A stretch of DNA of 8,672 bases from CAZAGT01 sp964484515 (GTDB lineage: Bacteria > Desulfobacterota > DSM-4660 > Desulfatiglandales > HGW-15): the NCBI GenBank assembly GCA_964484515.1, contig CAZAGT010000212.1, positions 1 through 8,672 of the forward strand. The letters run 5' to 3'. A program made the translations under genes and the position numbers. The notes beneath the pieces are model-generated. The model searched no databases. It worked only from the letters and a program-made list of their open reading frames with translations, and was not told where the DNA came from. This document shows, one piece after another, positions 5,350-8,672 of this stretch (the first letter of the stretch is position 1; each line of letters begins with the position of its first letter).

Positions 5350-5381
5350 GAAGGCTGAAGCCGAAGTCCCTTTCAGCCTTC
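5350..5381 (-). terminator. Hairpin overlapping the histidine kinase stop codon (attenuator or weak terminator)
   Basis: A perfect 10-bp inverted repeat (GAAGGCTGAA / TTCAGCCTTC, arms 5350-5359 and 5372-5381, 12-nt loop) overlaps the TGA stop of the kinase gene and is followed by the pyrimidine-rich CTCCTTTAC. It could reduce read-through into the cyclase gene. The arms are the same AGGCTGA/TCAGCCT word found in the inverted repeats around the cyclase. Confidence 0.4.
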
Positions 5382-7086
5382 ACTTCCGGGTCGTCGGCTC
5401 TGGCGACGGCTGATCGCCGTTCGATGCCGGCAGGGTGACGACAAAATGGGTCCCCTCCCCTGGCGTACTCTTGACCTGGATACTGCCCTGATGGGCCTTT
5501 ACGATTCCGTACGATACGGAAAGACCGAGACCCACTTGACTTACCTTCTCCTGTGTTGAGTAAAACGGCTCAAATATACGCTGGAGCTGCTCGGGAGGAA
5601 TCCCAGGGCCTGTGTCCGCAAACGAAGCATAGACCTTACCATTCTTCGCCTTCGTTCCCACCTTCAGCAGGGACGTAACCGGCTCCGGCCCGGTTGACTC
5701 TGTAGTCCGGTTAAAGGCTCCGCTCATCGCGTCCAGTGCGTTGCTCAGGAGGTTAAAAAAGACCAGCCTTATTTGGACGGGATCGACAACCACGGCCGGG
5801 AGTTCCTCGGCCAAGTCGAGGTCGATCTCGACACCCCCCTTCTTTATCCTGCCCTCAGCCAGCGACAGGGCGCTTCTCAGGAGACCGTTCAAATCGGTCT
5901 TGATTTTGGACCTTGGCTCAGCACTCACAAAATCGAGCAGGCTCTTCGTGATCCTGCTCGCCTTGAGGGATTCGATCCGGATCTTCTCCAACACCTCTCT
6001 CTCCTGGGCACTATCCAAGGTGGAGCCGAGGATGAGTTCTGTAAAACCGAGGATCCCGGTGAGGGGGTTGTTGAGCTCATGCGCAATGTTGACGGTAAGC
6101 TCACCGAAAGCAGCCATTCTTGTTGACGCCAGCAATTGGTTTTGGGTCCTGCGCTGGCGCTCCATGGTCGCCTTCAATTCCTTGTGGGACTGTAGCAGAT
6201 TGCCATAGAGCCTGGCGTTTTCAACGCTGTAAGCAACCTGCTGAAGGAGCGTTTTCAGGAATTGGATGTCTTCTTCCCCGAATGAACCGCTTTCCCGCTC
6301 TCTCCCGACGACGAGCACGCCGATCGAGTTCTCTTTGACCATTAAGGCCAGGTAGAGTAGCCGCGGGAGACCGATGTCGGGCGTGTTGACCTTCTTCAGG
6401 TGACGGCTCTTCTCAATATCCTCAACCACGAGCGGAGTCTTCCGGCTGAGGGCGACCTTGACGAGGGAGGTGTCTTTCTTGTCGACCCCGATCTTGGATG
6501 GCACCTGTCCCTTCAATCCATAGGAAGCTACCACATGGAGCTTGGCCTGGTCCCCTTTTTTCAGGGCTAGATACCCCCCCTGAGCGTTCACCGCGCTCAA
6601 ACCCTGTTCCAGGATCACCGCTGCGATCTTGCCGATGTCCATGCTCTGGGACGTGATGTCCCTGATTTCATGCAGGGCGGCCACCTGAGCCTCGCGAATG
6701 CCCAGCTCACTAGCGGTCTCTCGCAATTTCGAGAGGGTTCGGTTAAAGCTGCTGGCGATCACCGCCAGCTCCTTGGTGCCCTCATGGTGGGTGCTGACTC
6801 GTTGGGACTCACCCGCCTCGATCTTGGTCATCGTGATCGACAAGTGTTCGATGTGCTCTGCCAGTTTCCGAAAGACGATGTACCCGCCAAGCACAAGGAT
6901 GAGGGCCAGCGCAACCAGGAAACCAGAAACCGCTGGCGCAAAGGTCCCAATCCGGAAATAGATAAAGGCAAATACGAGGAGAGGAATGGCGGTCAGGCAA
7001 GAGAAAATAATCTTGAGGCGAAACTTTACCGTGCGGTAGCCCGCATATGGGTCATTTGTCGGAGGTGAATCGACTTGTATGTCCAT
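5380..7086 (-). CDS. Membrane histidine kinase (2 TM, HAMP-like, GAF, HisKA, HATPase_c)
   Basis: A 568-aa sensor kinase from the ATG at 7086. A short basic N-terminus precedes two transmembrane segments (about 22-46 and 49-72) separated by only a few residues, so there is no periplasmic sensor domain. A HAMP-like linker (about 73-125), a GAF domain (about 143-293) and a short coiled region follow. The H-box is FGELTVNIAHELNNPLTG with the phosphoacceptor H336. The ATPase domain shows an N-box (NLLSNALDAM, N445/N449), G1 DTGPG (491-495), F-box IFEPFYST and G2 GLGLS (519-523), so it looks catalytically intact. No receiver domain is attached; the downstream REC-GAF-cyclase is the probable target. 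A GTG at 7212 would add 42 residues, but that stretch has no ribosome site and does not look protein-like. No good Shine-Dalgarno precedes 7086 either, so the start is uncertain. The ligand is unknown. Confidence 0.92.
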   Translation of the reverse strand: MDIQVDSPPTNDPYAGYRTVKFRLKIIFSCLTAIPLLVFAFIYFRIGTFAPAVSGFLVALALILVLGGYIVFRKLAEHIEHLSITMTKIEAGESQRVSTHHEGTKELAVIASSFNRTLSKLRETASELGIREAQVAALHEIRDITSQSMDIGKIAAVILEQGLSAVNAQGGYLALKKGDQAKLHVVASYGLKGQVPSKIGVDKKDTSLVKVALSRKTPLVVEDIEKSRHLKKVNTPDIGLPRLLYLALMVKENSIGVLVVGRERESGSFGEEDIQFLKTLLQQVAYSVENARLYGNLLQSHKELKATMERQRRTQNQLLASTRMAAFGELTVNIAHELNNPLTGILGFTELILGSTLDSAQEREVLEKIRIESLKASRITKSLLDFVSAEPRSKIKTDLNGLLRSALSLAEGRIKKGGVEIDLDLAEELPAVVVDPVQIRLVFFNLLSNALDAMSGAFNRTTESTGPEPVTSLLKVGTKAKNGKVYASFADTGPGIPPEQLQRIFEPFYSTQEKVSQVGLGLSVSYGIVKAHQGSIQVKSTPGEGTHFVVTLPASNGDQPSPEPTTRK

Positions 7087-7255
7087 GGATGACGTTGATC
7101 GCAAGAGATCCACAAGGGATTGAAAGACAAAGGATTTTTTGGGATCGTGCGGTTTATCTGGTGCTATGGATTGGCGAAAAATGATGCAATTATCGCGCCA
7201 GCGGAGGGGCACGAAAATGCCATGAGGAGCAGAGGTTGGATTGACGATCTTAGAT

Positions 7256-7286
7256 GGCGGATCTTGCCCGCCGGTCTTTGGGCGGG
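7256..7286 (-). promoter_or_regulatory. Two mutually exclusive GC-rich stems between the FGE-fold gene and the kinase gene
   Basis: The 264-bp spacer 7087-7350 contains three complementary segments, GGCGG (7256-7260), CCCGCC (7267-7272) and GGCGGG (7281-7286). The middle segment can pair with either side but not both. No T-tract follows on the minus strand. It may be a weak terminator of the upstream gene or an attenuator. I saw no clear promoter for the kinase gene in the rest of this spacer. Confidence 0.3.
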
Positions 7287-7350
7287 TTTGAAATCTAGAT
7301 TGCGGGCCTTTTGAGGTCAGGAATTGGGGATTGGCTGGCCGGGTTGTCTT

Positions 7351-8672
7351 TCAGTTCACCGGTAGGCACACCAGGCGGAACCCGACGTCGTCGAGCCGAC
7401 TGTTTTGGCGGTCTTTATAACGGAAGGCGGCCCGGGCGTAGCCCGGATCGGAGCTCCATGACGCCCCGCGCAGCACGCGCAGACAGGGGCTGCTACCGGC
7501 GCAGACGGGGTTGGCGGAACGCGCCTCCGGTCTTCGGTAGAACCACTTCTCATACCTGTCGCCGCACCATTCCCACACATTGCCGAGCATATCGTAGAGA
7601 CCGAACTTGTTGGGCTTGAAGGTGCCGACCCGTGCCGTGTAAGCATACCCGTCATTGCATTTGTGATAAAACCAGTCGAAGCCGTTTATCTCTTTCGAAG
7701 AGAGGTCATGGACGTTTGCGTACTCGCAGGCATCATCCGCATTGTTACCCCAATAGCGAAAGGTAGCCGTCCTCGCCCGGCATGCGTATTCCCATTCCGC
7801 CTCGGTGGGAAGACGAAACTGGATACCGGTTCGTCTTGAGAGCCAGGCGGCCATGGCGTTGGCATCGTTCCAGGAGACATGTACGACGGGGTGACGTTCA
7901 TCCTGCTCAAAGCCTGGTCGTCTCCAATTGTATCCCTCGCCCTTCTCCCACTTACCACGCCAAACCAATCCGTAGCCTTCCTTTTCGGCGTCTGTGCGAT
8001 ACCCCGTTGCGCTTACGAATTTTCGAAACTGGGCCCTGGTCACCTCGTATTTGCCGATCCAATACCCGTTTACGCAGACATCATGCGCCGGGCGTTCATC
8101 GGTATAGTAACGCTGATAATCGCTCCTGCCCGCCTTTCGAATGATGTAGTGGCGTTCGTACTCGGTCTGTCCCATTCTGAAACATCCGCCCGTGACCCAA
8201 ACGAACTCCATACCGGTCAGCGGTTCCACAAAGTGATCCCCTGAGCGGGGTCTGACCTGTGTTTCGTACTCGGCCTCGCTTTGCCTCTCAATGTCCTCCA
8301 ATCTGCGGCGAGTCTCCGCTTCTCTCTCCAACAGCTCCTTTTCGGTCTGGTCGAGCTCCTGCGAGCGTCTCTCCAGTTCCTGCAGTCGCGCCTCTGCCTT
8401 TTTGCCGACGGCCTCCTCCCGCAGACTGGCGATCAGGGCTTGGAGGGCTTCCTTTAGGGTCCGAATGCTTTCCAGCTCTTCCTTCAGTTTTTTTCTCTCC
8501 TTGCGGACCTCCGACATGAGGGCCATGAACTCCTCTCGTTCGCCCAGGACCTCACCCTCACATTCCCCTGCGAGTTTCACGAGGCCTACGACGGGCTGAC
8601 CCTCCACAAGCAAGTCGGCCCGTTGTGTCGCCGGTCTTCCTCCCTGATCGCGCACCTCCAGACGTACCTCTC
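7351..8672 (-). CDS. Coiled-coil protein with C-terminal FGE-sulfatase (SUMF1-like) domain, N-terminus outside window
   Basis: The frame stays open through the right edge (the codons before the GTG at 8655 read EVRLE and continue a beta-rich segment), so the gene is probably longer than the 439 visible codons. Visible order: a short beta-rich segment, a charged coiled coil (about 8525-8260; many E/K/R/L, no Pro), then an FGE-sulfatase domain to the end: MEFVWVTGGCFRMG, ERPAHDVCVNGYWIGKYEVT, HPVVHVSWNDANAMAAWLS, FRLPTEAEWEYACR, KFGLYDMLGNVWEWC, LRVLRGASW and GFRLVC. In true formylglycine-generating enzymes two catalytic Cys follow the RGGSY/W motif; here that stretch has none, so it should not oxidise sulfatases. 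In this family such domains often serve as C-type-lectin-fold binding modules. The C-terminus looks like a diversified region. The N-terminal partner domain is unseen, so the role is unknown. Confidence 0.85.
   Translation of the reverse strand, partial: EVRLEVRDQGGRPATQRADLLVEGQPVVGLVKLAGECEGEVLGEREEFMALMSEVRKERKKLKEELESIRTLKEALQALIASLREEAVGKKAEARLQELERRSQELDQTEKELLEREAETRRRLEDIERQSEAEYETQVRPRSGDHFVEPLTGMEFVWVTGGCFRMGQTEYERHYIIRKAGRSDYQRYYTDERPAHDVCVNGYWIGKYEVTRAQFRKFVSATGYRTDAEKEGYGLVWRGKWEKGEGYNWRRPGFEQDERHPVVHVSWNDANAMAAWLSRRTGIQFRLPTEAEWEYACRARTATFRYWGNNADDACEYANVHDLSSKEINGFDWFYHKCNDGYAYTARVGTFKPNKFGLYDMLGNVWEWCGDRYEKWFYRRPEARSANPVCAGSSPCLRVLRGASWSSDPGYARAAFRYKDRQNSRLDDVGFRLVCLPVN
7384..7455 (-). 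other. Candidate diversity-generating-retroelement variable region in the FGE-fold gene
   Basis: Following RGASW (7470-7456), the codons down to GVGFR-type ending 7384 alternate conserved Arg/Ala/Gly positions with varied residues whose codons nearly all end in C or T (AGC, TCC, GAT, GGC, TAC, TTC, TAT, GAC, CGC, AAC, AGT, CTC, GAC, GAC, GTC). All are reachable from AAC/AAT/ATC by changing adenines only. In known systems the template has AAC at such positions and the gene ends with an invariant GFRL segment, here GGGTTCCGCCTGGTG at 7383-7369. No template repeat or reverse transcriptase is in the window, and ordinary FGE-fold proteins can also show this pattern. Confidence 0.35.

Noticed and set aside
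7087..7212. 42-residue N-terminal extension of the kinase from GTG 7212
   Set aside because: No Shine-Dalgarno, low-complexity non-domain sequence; the ATG at 7086 gives a normal sensor kinase N-terminus.
7351..8672. Annotation as a formylglycine-generating enzyme (sulfatase activator)
   Set aside because: The catalytic cysteine pair expected after the RGGSW/Y motif is missing.

Overview
The window is accessory-type bacterial chromosome with every gene on the minus strand. Gene content (a catabolic ferredoxin oxidoreductase, a GAF-rich two-component pair with a class III cyclase, an FGE-sulfatase-fold protein) and intergenic spacers built from degenerate 7-bp words suggest an anaerobic Desulfobacterota/'Deltaproteobacteria'-like organism. 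This assignment is inference; no 16S or other marker gene is present.

Layout in the direction of transcription, right to left: (1) 8672-7351, the C-terminal part of a coiled-coil protein ending in an FGE-sulfatase (SUMF1-like) domain, with the N-terminus outside the window; its last 35 codons resemble the variable region of a diversity-generating retroelement target. (2) 7086-5380, a membrane histidine kinase (2 TM, HAMP-like, GAF, HisKA, HATPase_c). (3) 5205-3637, a soluble response regulator whose output is a class III nucleotide cyclase (REC-GAF-cyclase). (4) 3183-1270 and 1273-665, iorA and iorB, overlapping by ATGA, encoding indolepyruvate:ferredoxin oxidoreductase, behind a good sigma-70-type promoter and a leader of about 190 nt. 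(5) 46-1, the first 15 codons of a probable flavodoxin-fold NAD(P)H-dependent FMN reductase-like protein running off the left edge, behind a long, possibly structured leader.

The kinase and cyclase read as a cognate pair: a cytoplasmic or membrane signal leads to phosphotransfer to the receiver and then a change in cyclic nucleotide (probably cAMP) synthesis. IorAB oxidatively decarboxylates aryl pyruvates from amino acid transamination to aryl-acyl-CoA with reduction of ferredoxin. Nothing in the sequence ties the kinase/cyclase pair to iorAB apart from adjacency and strand.

The non-coding DNA is unusual. Spacers carry degenerate heptanucleotide arrays (mostly AGGNNNN phased every 7 bp) in both orientations. 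A 28-bp near-identical inverted repeat sits at the two ends of the cyclase gene, and one copy supplies its stop codon. I found no reverse transcriptase, transposase, CRISPR array, tRNA or rRNA in the window.
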